Source: Rhodobacteraceae bacterium UBA6236
GTDB lineage: Bacteria; Pseudomonadota; Alphaproteobacteria; Rhodobacterales; Rhodobacteraceae
Reading direction: 5' to 3'
NCBI GenBank assembly: GCA_002440945.1
Contig: DJWG01000081.1
Coordinates: 9,209-73,208, forward strand
DNA: 64,000 nt
Part shown: one piece after another, positions 18,242 to 26,462 of the stretch
How the letters are laid out: every line of letters starts with the position of its first letter
How positions within the stretch are numbered: position 1 is the first letter of the stretch
The notes under the pieces: model-generated
Databases searched by the model: none
What the model was told of the DNA's origin: nothing
What the model saw: only the letters and a program-made list of their open reading frames with translations
Position numbers and translations under genes: made by a program

Positions 18242-18901
18242 ATGACCACCCCGACCGCCCAATCCATCGTCCACATCAAGGACGACCGTTTCACCGTCAC
18301 GGAATGGCGCTTTTCCGCAGGCGCAGAGACGGGTTGGCACATCCACGGCCATGATTATGTGATCGTGCCGCTGACGGATGGCACATTGGGGCTGGAAGAG
18401 CCCGGCGGCGTCATGAAACAGGCTGCCCTGACCCAAGGCCTGCCCTATTCCCGCCGCGTCGGCGTGAACCATAACGTCACTAACCTTGGCGAAAAGCCGC
18501 TTTCCTTCCTGGAAATCGAGGCGACCCACAGCCCCGAAACCGACCGCCGCCGCGAAATTCTGCACCGCTTCACCGCCGCCTGGAACGCGCGGGATCTGGA
18601 TCGGCTGATGGAGTGTATGGCCCAAGACTGCACCTTCCGCTCCAGCGGTCGCGGCGCCCTGCCCCAGACCGGTCACGCCGCCGTCCGCAGCGCCTTTGCC
18701 GCGATCCTCGCCCGCTTCCCTGAAGCCCGCTGGGAAGAGGATCGGCACCATGTCGCTGGCGCCACCGGACTATCGGAATGGCGCTTCATCGGCAGGTCGA
18801 CGAAGGGGCGGGCAGTTGACATGCAAGGCTGCGACGTGATCCGCTTCGAAGGCGACCTGATCGCGGCGCTGGACAGCTACGCCAAGCCGAATGTCGCCTG
18901 A
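18242..18901 (+). CDS. Cupin / SnoaL-like (NTF2 fold) fusion protein
   Basis: A 219-residue cytoplasmic protein starting at ATG 18242 with GGAGGAA upstream. Residues 1-100 form a small cupin with a metal-type histidine pair (TGWHIHGHDYVIVPLTDG). Residues about 105-215 form a SnoaL/NTF2-like domain (EILHRFTAAWNARDLDRLM, typical of the start of that fold). Such two-domain proteins are annotated in alphaproteobacteria without a known reaction. The cupin may bind a small ligand or metal and the SnoaL part may hold a hydrophobic substrate, but neither is shown by the sequence. It stands 88 bp upstream of galU on the same strand. Confidence 0.78.
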   Translation: MTTPTAQSIVHIKDDRFTVTEWRFSAGAETGWHIHGHDYVIVPLTDGTLGLEEPGGVMKQAALTQGLPYSRRVGVNHNVTNLGEKPLSFLEIEATHSPETDRRREILHRFTAAWNARDLDRLMECMAQDCTFRSSGRGALPQTGHAAVRSAFAAILARFPEARWEEDRHHVAGATGLSEWRFIGRSTKGRAVDMQGCDVIRFEGDLIAALDSYAKPNVA

Positions 18902-18989
18902 CGGGCAGGAAAGTTACCTGGCGGCAGGAACAAAAACCCCACCTTCGGAGTTTGCGTCCCGGGTTCATCAAAAAATAGGGGACTTCGTC

Positions 18990-19835
18990 ATGCCGGTAAA
19001 AACGGTCATCATTCCTGCCGGGGGTCTTGGAACTCGCCTGCTTCCCGCCACCAAATGCACCCCGAAGGAAATGCTGCCCGTCTATGACCGGCCGGTGATC
19101 CAGTTTGCGCTTGATGAAGCCGTGGCGGCGGGCGCGACGCGCATTCTGCTGGTGGTCGGGCCGGGCAAGACCGCCCTGCGGGACTATCTTCAGCCCGACG
19201 AAGATCTGGCCCGCCATCTGCAAGACAAGGGCAAGCATGCGCTGCACGAGGCGCTTGAAAGCACCGGCGTCGGGCCAGAGGTCGAGGTCGAGATCGTGGT
19301 GCAGGACAGCCCGCGCGGACTTGGCGATGCGGTCCTGTGCTGCGCGCCCCATCTGGAGCGCACGCCCTTCGGCGTCATCCTGCCCGATGACCTGATCTTC
19401 GGCGATCCTTGCCTCTTGCAGATGGCCCGGGCCTATACGGGCGGCCATATGGTTGCGGCGCAAACGGTCGCCCCGCAGCAGGTGTCGCAATACGGGATCT
19501 TTCGGATCACCGGCAGCGCCATCCGCGGCCCGATCCGGGCGAGCGGGATGGTGGAAAAGCCCTCTGTCGCCGAGGCGCCGTCGCGCATTGCCGCCGTCGG
19601 GCGTTATATCCTTGATCCGGTGGTGCTGACGCGGCTGTCGATGACCCTTCCCGGCGCCGGCGGCGAGGTTCAGTTGACCGATGCGATCGCCGAAGACGTG
19701 GACACCAAGGGCCTGACCGCCTTCCTGTTCGATGGCGAACGCTTCGATTGCGGTTGCCACGACGGGCTTTTGTCGGCCTCGATCGTCCGGGAACGTCAGC
19801 TGCGGCGTGGAAACGCCATGGCTGCGGTTGGATAA
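18990..19835 (+). CDS. galU: UTP-glucose-1-phosphate uridylyltransferase
   Basis: Makes UDP-glucose from UTP and glucose-1-phosphate for polysaccharide, lipid glycosylation and osmoregulated glucan synthesis. 281 residues, close to the bacterial GalU length. The nucleotide-binding signature AGGLGTRLLPATK lies at the N-terminus, followed by KEMLPVYDRPVIQF, the UTP-site segment GLGDAVLCCAP, and the C-terminal GERFDCGCHDG in place of the common DCGxKxG motif. The start at ATG 18990 follows ATAGGGGAC. A strong bidirectional terminator separates it from parB. A lone galU next to a replication module may supply UDP-glucose for surface polysaccharide encoded elsewhere on the replicon. Confidence 0.92.
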   Translation: MPVKTVIIPAGGLGTRLLPATKCTPKEMLPVYDRPVIQFALDEAVAAGATRILLVVGPGKTALRDYLQPDEDLARHLQDKGKHALHEALESTGVGPEVEVEIVVQDSPRGLGDAVLCCAPHLERTPFGVILPDDLIFGDPCLLQMARAYTGGHMVAAQTVAPQQVSQYGIFRITGSAIRGPIRASGMVEKPSVAEAPSRIAAVGRYILDPVVLTRLSMTLPGAGGEVQLTDAIAEDVDTKGLTAFLFDGERFDCGCHDGLLSASIVRERQLRRGNAMAAVG

Positions 19836-19865
19836 CGGGTTATCCTTTTGTTTTAACGAGTGAAA

Positions 19866-19895
19866 AATGCCGGGGCCAGCGATGGCCCCGGCATT
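19866..19895. terminator. Bidirectional terminator between galU and parB
   Basis: A perfect 12-bp stem (AATGCCGGGGCC and its complement, 6-nt loop) with A-rich sequence on the left and ATTATTTC on the right. It serves the convergent galU (plus) and parB (minus) units. Confidence 0.85.
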
Positions 19896-19920
19896 ATTTC
19901 TTCCCGGATCGGGCGCCGAC

Positions 19921-19936
19921 CTTCCCCGCGGGGAAG
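19921..19936. repeat. Probable parS site 1 (16-bp palindrome)
   Basis: CTTCCCCGCGGGGAAG, a perfect palindrome placed 8 bp beyond the parB stop. One of five sites matching CTTCCCNGCNGGGAAG, all within the par region. Confidence 0.75.
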
Positions 19937-19944
19937 CTCGCGCC

Positions 19945-21072
19945 CTACCCTTCCAACTGGTCCAGAAGCAGACGCACGGCCTGTTCCAGCCGCCGCCGAT
20001 CCAGCGTGGAAAAGTCGCGGTCGATCAGGATTTCCAGCTTGCCCGCCGCCGCCACGCATTTGGCCCGCCGCCCGGCGCGGTCGAACTGGAAGCTGGTCTT
20101 GGCGCGCGGCTGACGTGGCGCCGCCGGTGCGCGCGGGGCGGGCGCCCCCTGCCCTTCCGCCGCCTCTTCGCCATTAGCGAAGCGCCGCAGCACCGCCAGT
20201 TCATCCTGGACCGAGCGGCCATCCCAGCCTTGCAGGTCGGACCGGATCAGCCCCGTCACTTCCGGTTCCTGTTCCAGCCGCGCCGCCAGCGCCGTGCCAA
20301 GCGCGCGTGGGATCTCTGGCGCGTGGATCAGGTCTTTGCCCAAGACCTTCAGCACCCGGATGAAGGCGCGGATGTAGCTGCGCTTCTGGTAGCCCGCCGA
20401 TTTGAACAGCACCGCCACGGCCTTGTCGGGATCGTTTTCCTCGGTCTCGGGGTCAAGCGCGTAGTCAAGCGCAAGCTGCGCCATTTCCGCGAAAGAGATG
20501 TCCTTCCGCACGAGGTTCTCATCGACCATGCGGCGGTAAAGACCTTCGAGCCCCTCGCCCTGCGGCATCACCGCGGCGGGAATGGCGGCATAGCGATCCG
20601 CGTCGCCGGTTTCCTCAAGTAGCGCCCGGAAAGCCGACAGGCGGCGGTAGCCCTGGATCAGTTCGTATTGCCCGTCGGCGCGTTCCTCGACCCGGATCGG
20701 GTTCGACAGGCCGACCTCGGCAATCGAGGTCTTGAGTTCGGCCAGATCGGGGTCGTCGCCCTTGCGGCGGTCACGGACCAGCTTGAACATCTCGATCCGG
20801 TCAAGCGCAATCAGATCAACGACCAGGCCCAGCTTTTTCAGCCGGACATGGGCATGGGCCAGCGCGTCGTTTTCGGCGCGGATCCGGGCTTCGATTTCCA
20901 GCCGGTCACGGCTGGTGGAAACGGTTTCGGCGATGGCCGCCGCCATCGGGCCACGGCGCAGGGGGCGTTCCTCTTCCTTCCCTGCGGGGAAGGTCTGGGG
21001 CGCGATCGGCGCAGGACCGTCACTTTCCACGGGCATTTCGATATCGAACATGCGGCGCTTCTTGGTCATCAC
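19945..21072 (-). CDS. parB: ParB-family partition protein (RepB-like)
   Basis: A 375-residue centromere-binding protein of the plasmid segregation system. A ParB N-terminal (CTP-binding type) domain lies at about residues 100-190 (GLSNPIRVEERADGQYELIQ, GYRRLSAFRALLEETG). The helix-turn-helix region follows (about 195-260), and a proline-rich linker leads to a C-terminal dimerisation segment ending LDQLEG. It begins 7 bp after parA, so the two are one operon. One of the 16-bp palindromes lies inside the gene, where it encodes FPAGK near residue 28, in the variable N-terminal arm. This is the type accompanying DnaA-like replicases in Rhodobacterales, not the RepB of repABC plasmids. Confidence 0.88.
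   Translation of the reverse strand: MMTKKRRMFDIEMPVESDGPAPIAPQTFPAGKEEERPLRRGPMAAAIAETVSTSRDRLEIEARIRAENDALAHAHVRLKKLGLVVDLIALDRIEMFKLVRDRRKGDDPDLAELKTSIAEVGLSNPIRVEERADGQYELIQGYRRLSAFRALLEETGDADRYAAIPAAVMPQGEGLEGLYRRMVDENLVRKDISFAEMAQLALDYALDPETEENDPDKAVAVLFKSAGYQKRSYIRAFIRVLKVLGKDLIHAPEIPRALGTALAARLEQEPEVTGLIRSDLQGWDGRSVQDELAVLRRFANGEEAAEGQGAPAPRAPAAPRQPRAKTSFQFDRAGRRAKCVAAAGKLEILIDRDFSTLDRRRLEQAVRLLLDQLEG
20977..20992. repeat. Probable parS site 2, inside parB
   Basis: CTTCCCTGCGGGGAAG; the two 7-base arms are perfect and only the centre pair differs. On the coding strand it supplies the FPAGK peptide of ParB. Confidence 0.72.
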
Positions 21073-21079
21073 TCAGCCC

Positions 21080-22375
21080 TCATATCTTGTCCCAGGAGGC
21101 AACGACGCTCGCCTTGAACTCCTCATAGGCGCGATCAAAGCTTGCCCGGGCGCGCCGCCAGGTTTCGCGGGTCATCTCGCGGTAGTCGATTTCATAGACC
21201 GAAGACAGGAAGCGGCCGGACTGTTCGACCGCACGCGTCATCTCGATCGGGTGTTCGGTGACATGTGGACCGAAAACCTTGCGGAAGGCTTCATACATGG
21301 CGCGGTGCAACTCGTTGCCGGGTTCATAGCGCGTCATCAGGAAGCGGATGTCGGCAAAGGCCTTCGGCAGGGCGATCTTCCCGGCGGGGAAGGTGGTGTC
21401 GAAGCCGCGCGACAGATCCTCCAGCGCCTCGGCAAGCTGGCCGATGAAGCTGGTGGTCGAGTCGTATTCCCAGTAGCCGGGGCCGGAGGGGATATAAAGC
21501 ATGTCGGCCGCGAAGACCGCGTTCATCGACTGATACCCGATGGCGGGAGGGCAGTCGAAGATGATCAGGTCGTAGTCGTCATCCGCCAGCCCGTCGAGGT
21601 AGCGCGACACAGCGGCGAAGAAGGACCATTCGGGGTTCAGATGCCGGTACTGGGCCGAGGCGAATTCGACGAAGGCCGCGTTGGCGCACGACGGGATGAT
21701 GTCGATGGTCGACCAGTTGGTGCGCTTGATGAAGTCGCCGTGGCGCAACCCGTCCAGACCCATGTCGCGGATCGAGGACGGGATCCGCCGCTGGGGCAGG
21801 GCGGTCCCCGATTCGGCCCCGGTCGAGGCTGCGTTCATCCGGTCGGTTTCGCGGATCAGGTCGCGGGCCATGATGCCCCAGACGGTGTATTCTTCGGCCA
21901 CGTCATTCAGCCCCATCGAGTGGCTGAGGGTCGCCTGCGGGTCGAAGTCCACGACCAGCACCCGGTAGCCGTCCAGCGCCGCGGCATGGGCCAGATGCAG
22001 CGCGACGGTCGACTTGCCGGCCCCCCCCTTGAAGTTCGCGACCGCCACCCGAAAGGCGCGCCTGCCCGCCGGCCGGGTCGGCATCAGCGACTTGCGGTTG
22101 ACCTTCATGCGACGGCGCAGCTCGTTGATCTCTTCAAGCGAGAACCAGCGCTGGCGACCATCGGGTTCGACTTCCCCGCCGGGAAGGTCGGGTTCGGTCA
22201 TCAACCGGCCACGGAAGGTGGACTGGTTGATGCCCAGGATCAGCTCGGACACCTCCCATGACGAAAAACGGCGGAGCGTCTTGCTGTTTTCGGGGCTGAA
22301 GGTCTGCTGGCGGATCCAGCTTTGCATCTTCAGAGACTGCGCCTGGAGCTTCGCCAGGTCTTCATGGGTGTACAT
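21080..22375 (-). CDS. parA: ParA-family partition ATPase (RepA-like)
   Basis: 431 residues from ATG 22375 (MYTHEDLAKLQ). An N-terminal MerR-like helix-turn-helix region (FSSWEVSELILGINQSTFRG, about 38-57) precedes the deviant Walker A motif FKGGAGKST (115-123), then VVDFDPQATLS (Walker A') and IIFDCPPAIG (Walker B). This is the long plasmid-type ParA (type Ia), which autoregulates through its N-terminal domain and moves ParB-parS complexes. An in-frame ATG at 22426 would add 17 residues; still earlier codons read through the origin region and are unlikely. Two palindromic parS-like sites lie inside the gene. Confidence 0.9.
   Translation of the reverse strand: MYTHEDLAKLQAQSLKMQSWIRQQTFSPENSKTLRRFSSWEVSELILGINQSTFRGRLMTEPDLPGGEVEPDGRQRWFSLEEINELRRRMKVNRKSLMPTRPAGRRAFRVAVANFKGGAGKSTVALHLAHAAALDGYRVLVVDFDPQATLSHSMGLNDVAEEYTVWGIMARDLIRETDRMNAASTGAESGTALPQRRIPSSIRDMGLDGLRHGDFIKRTNWSTIDIIPSCANAAFVEFASAQYRHLNPEWSFFAAVSRYLDGLADDDYDLIIFDCPPAIGYQSMNAVFAADMLYIPSGPGYWEYDSTTSFIGQLAEALEDLSRGFDTTFPAGKIALPKAFADIRFLMTRYEPGNELHRAMYEAFRKVFGPHVTEHPIEMTRAVEQSGRFLSSVYEIDYREMTRETWRRARASFDRAYEEFKASVVASWDKI
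21377..21392. repeat. Probable parS site 3, inside parA
   Basis: CTTCCCGGCGGGGAAG, in the coding sequence where it again encodes FPAGK (in TTFPAGKIALP of ParA). Confidence 0.72.
22171..22186. repeat. Probable parS site 4, inside parA
   Basis: CTTCCCCGCCGGGAAG, near the 5' end of parA, encoding part of DLPGGEVEPDG in the N-terminal domain. Confidence 0.72.
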
Positions 22376-22460
22376 CTGCCTGCCAAACGTTAATTCCTGC
22401 CTTTCCGCCAAATACGCTGAATTCATCGCAATTGCAAAACTGAAGTTGCTCTGGCACGAT

Positions 22461-22476
22461 CTTCCCTGCGGGGAAG
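22461..22476. repeat. Probable parS site 5, upstream of parA
   Basis: CTTCCCTGCGGGGAAG, identical to site 2, 86 bp upstream of the parA start. A site here is well placed for autorepression of the par operon as well as segregation. Confidence 0.75.
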
Positions 22477-22862
22477 GTCCGAAAGCCCACAAGGCTGGAG
22501 AAATCCTGGGGGAATCGTCGACCCGGGCGCCGAATCGGGGCTTGGCGGATCGCTTGGAAAACAGGCTCTGTTCCGGCCCGAAATGGGGGACATCCCTGGA
22601 TCGGCCGCGAAAGATTGGGGGACATTTCCCGCCCAATAGGGGACAACCAGCCCGTCCCCCTTCACCAGAGTCACCTGTTTTCTTTTGATGTCGGTTCGGG
22701 TCGATCCGGGGCCGGGCCGCTCGGCGCTTGACAGAATCGTGAAACCGGACGCAAATCGGGAAAGACAGGCGAAGAACGTTGTGATAGCGATTTCTTCGTA
22801 ATCTCCGGGCACCAAGATCCGGGACCATTGAGACGAAGCAGAGCCCCGGCAGCGGGGCGGGA
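22477..22862. other. Probable replication origin with iteron-like repeats
   Basis: A 386-bp non-coding stretch between divergent parA and the replicase. Three direct repeats with core GGGGACA occur at 22581-22593 (AAATGGGGGACAT), 22612-22624 (AGATTGGGGGACAT-like) and 22634-22647 (AATAGGGGACAA), about 30 and 23 bp apart. The inverse GTCCCCC follows at 22653. A comparatively AT-rich stretch lies at about 22735-22810, next to the replicase. The layout fits initiator-binding iterons beside an unwinding region. Confidence 0.6.
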
Positions 22863-22874
22863 CAGGAGACCCCG

Positions 22875-23558
22875 ATGCAGCTTGTCCGGGCCGTGGGACG
22901 CGAGGCGGCCGCGCGGAAATATGACATCCTTTCGGCGCTGATGGTTCATGCGCTGGCAGAGGACAAGCATGTGCAGCGGCTGGTCCTGCGGATGATGACG
23001 CTGGTCACGACGCGCTACAACTGGCAGCAGGATGAACTGTCGATCGGCCAGGAAGAGATCGCGCGGCTCTGGTCGGTGGATGAACGGACCGTGAAGCGCG
23101 AGATGGCGAAGCTGCGCGCCCTTGGCTGGTTCGTGGTCAAGCGGCAGGGCGCGCGGGGGCGGGTCAGCGTCTATGGCATCGACCTTGCCCGGGTGATGGA
23201 GGACACGCGCCCGGCCTGGCCGCGGATCGGCGCGGATTTCGTGGCGCGGGTCAGCCCCGCCTCGGCGGCCGAGGCTGTGGCGTCGAATGTGGTGCCTCTC
23301 AGGCCCGCGGTGCCGGCGCCCGAACCGGCAGGCAGCCTTTGGGGCGCGGTGCAGCAGCGGCTGCATCAGGAGGATCCGGCGACCTATGCCGCCTGGTTCC
23401 GGGCGCTGACCGAAGCCGGGGCAGGGGAGGGGTGCCTGACGCTTGCGGCGCCGACGCGGTTTCATGCCAGCTATGTCGAGACGCATCTGAAGCACCGGCT
23501 TGTGGCGGCGCTGCGCGAAACGGAACCGTCCTTCAGGGATGTCCGCGTGATTGCCTGA
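22875..23558 (+). CDS. DnaA-like plasmid replication initiator
   Basis: A 227-residue protein with AGGAG 7 nt upstream. The N-terminal 110 residues contain a winged-helix type region (IGQEEIARLWSVDERTVKRE, about 57-76). After a proline-rich linker, residues about 154-215 (LWGAVQQRLHQEDPATYAAW, AAPTRFHASYVETHLKHRL) match the N-terminal domain of chromosomal DnaA. This architecture is the 'DnaA-like' replicase described for extrachromosomal replicons of Rhodobacterales, paired with parAB as here. It lacks the AAA+ ATPase and DnaA box-binding domains and so is not chromosomal DnaA. It is divergent from parA across the presumed origin, and defines the replicon type of this molecule. Confidence 0.87.
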   Translation: MQLVRAVGREAAARKYDILSALMVHALAEDKHVQRLVLRMMTLVTTRYNWQQDELSIGQEEIARLWSVDERTVKREMAKLRALGWFVVKRQGARGRVSVYGIDLARVMEDTRPAWPRIGADFVARVSPASAAEAVASNVVPLRPAVPAPEPAGSLWGAVQQRLHQEDPATYAAWFRALTEAGAGEGCLTLAAPTRFHASYVETHLKHRLVAALRETEPSFRDVRVIA

Positions 23559-23597
23559 CGAAACAGGGTTGATCCCCGCGCGTCGGAAACCGGAAGG

Positions 23598-24221
23598 CTA
23601 CAGCCCGAAATTGGCGCGGAAGCGGGCGATTTCGCGCGGGGCAGGGGGGTGGCCGGTGTAGATCTCGACATAGGCCGGGATGCGGGACAGCCGGGTTTCG
23701 ATGGTTTCCACGACCTGCATCGAGATATAGCCGATCTGGGTCAGATAGACGGTGCGGGCGCGGACATCGGCATCGTCAGGCCCATGCCCCCAACGTTCAA
23801 GCATCGCGGAAAGCGCCGCCAGACGCCGGGAATCGGCGTCCGTCACCTGCGCGAGGATCGCCGGGTCTTTCAGACCCCAGCCGCGAACGGCGAATTCCAG
23901 CCGGGAATCGAAAGTCTCGGCCTTCAGGAAGCAGCCGATGACGTTCAGCATAGCCTCGGTTTCGGTTTCGGCAAAGGCGGTCGTGGCGGTGATCAACGGC
24001 GCGGTGGTCCGTTCGGCCCAGATCTGCGCAAGCGATACCAGAAGTTCGTCGCGATCCTTGAAGAACCAGTAAAAGCTGGTGCGTGACAGCTTCAGTTGTT
24101 CGGCCAGGGGCAGGATCTTCACCGCATCGACGCCTTCGCGGATCAGCGCCTGATAGGCGACCTCGATCCAGCCTTCGCGCGATCCGCGCCATCCAGTTGC
24201 GGTTTCGGGGATGTTTTTCAT
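23598..24221 (-). CDS. TetR-family transcriptional regulator
   Basis: A 207-residue repressor-type protein. The N-terminal helix-turn-helix (about residues 20-60) shows AYQALIREGVDAVKILPLAE and LKLSRTSFYWFFKDRDELL, the standard TetR DNA-recognition region. The C-terminal 140 residues are a ligand-binding/dimerisation domain with no residue that predicts the ligand. It is divergent from the flavin oxidoreductase gene 121 bp away and probably represses it until an N-methylated substrate or product is present (inference). The TetR family label is secure. Confidence 0.87.
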   Translation of the reverse strand: MKNIPETATGWRGSREGWIEVAYQALIREGVDAVKILPLAEQLKLSRTSFYWFFKDRDELLVSLAQIWAERTTAPLITATTAFAETETEAMLNVIGCFLKAETFDSRLEFAVRGWGLKDPAILAQVTDADSRRLAALSAMLERWGHGPDDADVRARTVYLTQIGYISMQVVETIETRLSRIPAYVEIYTGHPPAPREIARFRANFGL

Positions 24222-24342
24222 GCCTTGACCCTAGGGGGCAGGGCGGCTGGCTGCAAGAATATTCACAGATGAACGTCTACTTGACACAGGTGACTATTTT
24301 GCCTCACACTCCATCCGTCACCCCATCCATCAGAGGATTCCC
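24222..24342 (+). promoter_or_regulatory. Divergent promoter/operator region of tetR and demethylase genes
   Basis: A 121-bp region, AT-richer than its surroundings. A -35-like TTGACA occurs at 24281-24286, with AT-rich sequence (TATTTT) shortly downstream. Its overlap with the short intergenic space implies that TetR binding here would control both genes. No perfect operator palindrome was identified. Confidence 0.4.
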
Positions 24343-26385
24343 ATGTCGTCGCGCGATCCGCTTTTGCAGCCCTTCCAGCTGAAACACCTGACGCTTCGCA
24401 ACCGGATCATGACCACCAGCCATGAACCGGCCTACCCGGAAGACGGGATGCCGAAGGACCGCTACCGGCTTTACCATCTGGAACGGGCGAAGGCCGGGGT
24501 CGCCTTGGCGATGACGGCGGGATCGGCTGCGGTGTCGAAGGACAGCCCGCCGGTCTTCAACAACGTGCTGGCCTACCGCGACGAGGTCGTGGGCTGGATG
24601 AAGCGTCTGGCCGATGACCTGCACGAGGCGGGGACGGCGGTGATGATCCAGCTTACCCATCTGGGTCGGCGCACGCGCTGGGACAAGGGCGATTGGCTGC
24701 CGGTCGTATCGTCAAGTTCGATCCGCGAACCGAGCCACCGCGCCTTCCCGAAGGTGATCGAGGACTGGGACATCGCCCGCATCATCGAGGATTACGCCGA
24801 CGCCGCCGAACGGATGAAGGACGCCGGTCTGGACGGGGTCGAGTTCGAATGTTTCGGGCACCTGATGGACCAGTTCGTCAGCCCGCTGACCAACACGCTA
24901 GCCCATCCCTATGGCGGCAGCTTCGACAACCGCCTGCGCTTTGCGATGGACGTGCTGGAGGCCTGCCGCAAGCGCGTGGGCGAGAAGTTCCTTCTGGGCG
25001 TGCGCTACACCGCCGATGAAGTGGAAAAGGGCGGCATTTCCGAAGATGACGGCATCGCCATGGGCCATCGGTTCAAGGAATCGGGGCTGGTCGATTTCGT
25101 CAACATCGTGCGGGGCCGCATCCATACCGATCCGGCGATGACTGACATGATCCCGGTGCAGGGCATGCGCAGCGCGCCGCATCTGGATTTCGCGGGCCGG
25201 GTCAGGGCCGAGGTGGGCCTGCCGACCTTCCACGCCGCCCGGATCGCCGATGTGGCGACGGCGCGTCATGCCGTGGCGACCAACCAGCTTGACATGGTGG
25301 GGATGACGCGGGCGCATATGGCCGATCCGCATATCGTCCAGAAGATCGTCGAAGGCCGCGAGGACGAGATCCGTCCCTGCGTGGGCGCGACCTATTGCCT
25401 TGACCGGATCTATCAGGGCGGCATGGCGCTTTGCATCCACAACCCCGCGACGGGGCGCGAAGCCGAAGGCATTCCGCATAAGGTGAGCCCGGCGGCGGAA
25501 AAGAAGAAGATCGTCGTGGTCGGTGCCGGACCTGCGGGCCTGGAAGCCGCGCGGGTCGCGGGCGAACGCGGCCATGAGGTCATCGTGTTCGAGGCCGCCG
25601 ACCAGCCCGGCGGGCAGGTGCGCCTGACCTCGCTTTCGAAGCGGCGGTCCGAGATGATCGGGATCATCGACTGGCGGATGGCGCAATGCGCGGCGCATGG
25701 GGTCGAATTCCGCTTCAATACCTTTGCCGAAGCCGCGGATGTGCTGGCCGAAAAGCCCGATGTGGTGATCATCGCGACCGGCGGCCTGCCGCAGAAGGAC
25801 GTGCTGGAAACCGGCAACGACCTGACGGTCACCGCATGGGACATCCTGTCGGGCGATGTGAAGCCGGGCGCGAATGTGCTGCTGTTCGACGACGCGGGCG
25901 ACCATACCGCGCTGCAGGCGGCGCAGTTCCTGGCCGAAGCGGGATCGACGGTCGAGGTGATGACGCCAGACCGCAGCTTCGCCCCCGAGGTCATGGCGAT
26001 GAACCTGGTGCCCTACATGCGCGCGTTGCAGGACAAGCCGGTGACCTTCACCGTGACCTACCGGCTGCTTGCGGCCGAACGCGACGGCAATCAGCTGAAG
26101 GCGGTGGTGGGGTCGGACTACATGACCGACCTGCGGCAGACCCGGCACTTTGACCAGATCATCGTCAACCACGGCACCCAGCCGCTGGTCGATATCTACT
26201 TCGATCTGAAGCCGCAGTCGGAAAACCTTGGTGCGGTAGACTACGAGGCCCTGATCGCGGGCCGTCCGCAAACGATGGAGGGCGGGCCGAAGGGCTTCCG
26301 TCTTTACCGGATCGGGGATGCGGTTTCGGCGCGCAACACCCACGCGGCGATCTATGACGCGCTGCGGCTGGTGAAGGAAATCTGA
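24343..26385 (+). CDS. NADH:flavin oxidoreductase of the DgcA / N-methylproline demethylase type
   Basis: A 680-residue cytoplasmic flavoenzyme. Residues 1-370 form an FMN-binding TIM barrel of the old yellow enzyme class (LKHLTLRNRIMTTSHEPAY, IQLTHLGRR, DGVEFE, SPLTNTLAHPYGGSFDNR). The cysteine-containing 4Fe-4S segment follows (CVGATYCLDRIYQG plus CIHNPATGRE). The C-terminal 290 residues are an NAD/FAD-type Rossmann region (KIVVVGAGPAGLEAARVA) ending RNTHAAIYDALRLVKE. This is the trimethylamine/dimethylglycine dehydrogenase architecture, and the sequence follows DgcA and N-methylproline demethylase most closely. Substrate is unproven; dimethylglycine, stachydrine-derived N-methylproline or a related N-methyl amine is likely. 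A divergent TetR gene probably controls it. Confidence 0.8.
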   Translation: MSSRDPLLQPFQLKHLTLRNRIMTTSHEPAYPEDGMPKDRYRLYHLERAKAGVALAMTAGSAAVSKDSPPVFNNVLAYRDEVVGWMKRLADDLHEAGTAVMIQLTHLGRRTRWDKGDWLPVVSSSSIREPSHRAFPKVIEDWDIARIIEDYADAAERMKDAGLDGVEFECFGHLMDQFVSPLTNTLAHPYGGSFDNRLRFAMDVLEACRKRVGEKFLLGVRYTADEVEKGGISEDDGIAMGHRFKESGLVDFVNIVRGRIHTDPAMTDMIPVQGMRSAPHLDFAGRVRAEVGLPTFHAARIADVATARHAVATNQLDMVGMTRAHMADPHIVQKIVEGREDEIRPCVGATYCLDRIYQGGMALCIHNPATGREAEGIPHKVSPAAEKKKIVVVGAGPAGLEAARVAGERGHEVIVFEAADQPGGQVRLTSLSKRRSEMIGIIDWRMAQCAAHGVEFRFNTFAEAADVLAEKPDVVIIATGGLPQKDVLETGNDLTVTAWDILSGDVKPGANVLLFDDAGDHTALQAAQFLAEAGSTVEVMTPDRSFAPEVMAMNLVPYMRALQDKPVTFTVTYRLLAAERDGNQLKAVVGSDYMTDLRQTRHFDQIIVNHGTQPLVDIYFDLKPQSENLGAVDYEALIAGRPQTMEGGPKGFRLYRIGDAVSARNTHAAIYDALRLVKEI

Positions 26386-26391
26386 AAACGC

Positions 26392-26423
26392 AGGCCCCCC
26401 ACCCGGATCGCGGGTGGGGGGCT
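26392..26423. terminator. Bidirectional terminator between demethylase and ycaO genes
   Basis: GCCCCCCACCCG pairs with CGGGTGGGGGGC around a 5-nt loop, between the convergent genes and 8 bp after the demethylase stop. A-rich bases precede it and TGTTG follows. Confidence 0.8.
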
Positions 26424-26462
26424 GTTGAGTTGGGGATGCGCGCCGCAAGCGTGGCGACAAGA

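Noticed and set aside
20977..20992. Palindromes read as terminators
   Set aside because: The CTTCCC...GGGAAG sites occur inside coding sequence, lack T tracts and share a fixed 16-bp length, which fits protein-binding sites better.
22376..22927. Upstream extension of the parA frame to a 615-residue protein
   Set aside because: The extra 184 residues run through the iteron-like origin and a parS site and overlap the replicase start; family ParA proteins begin at MYTHEDL or slightly earlier.
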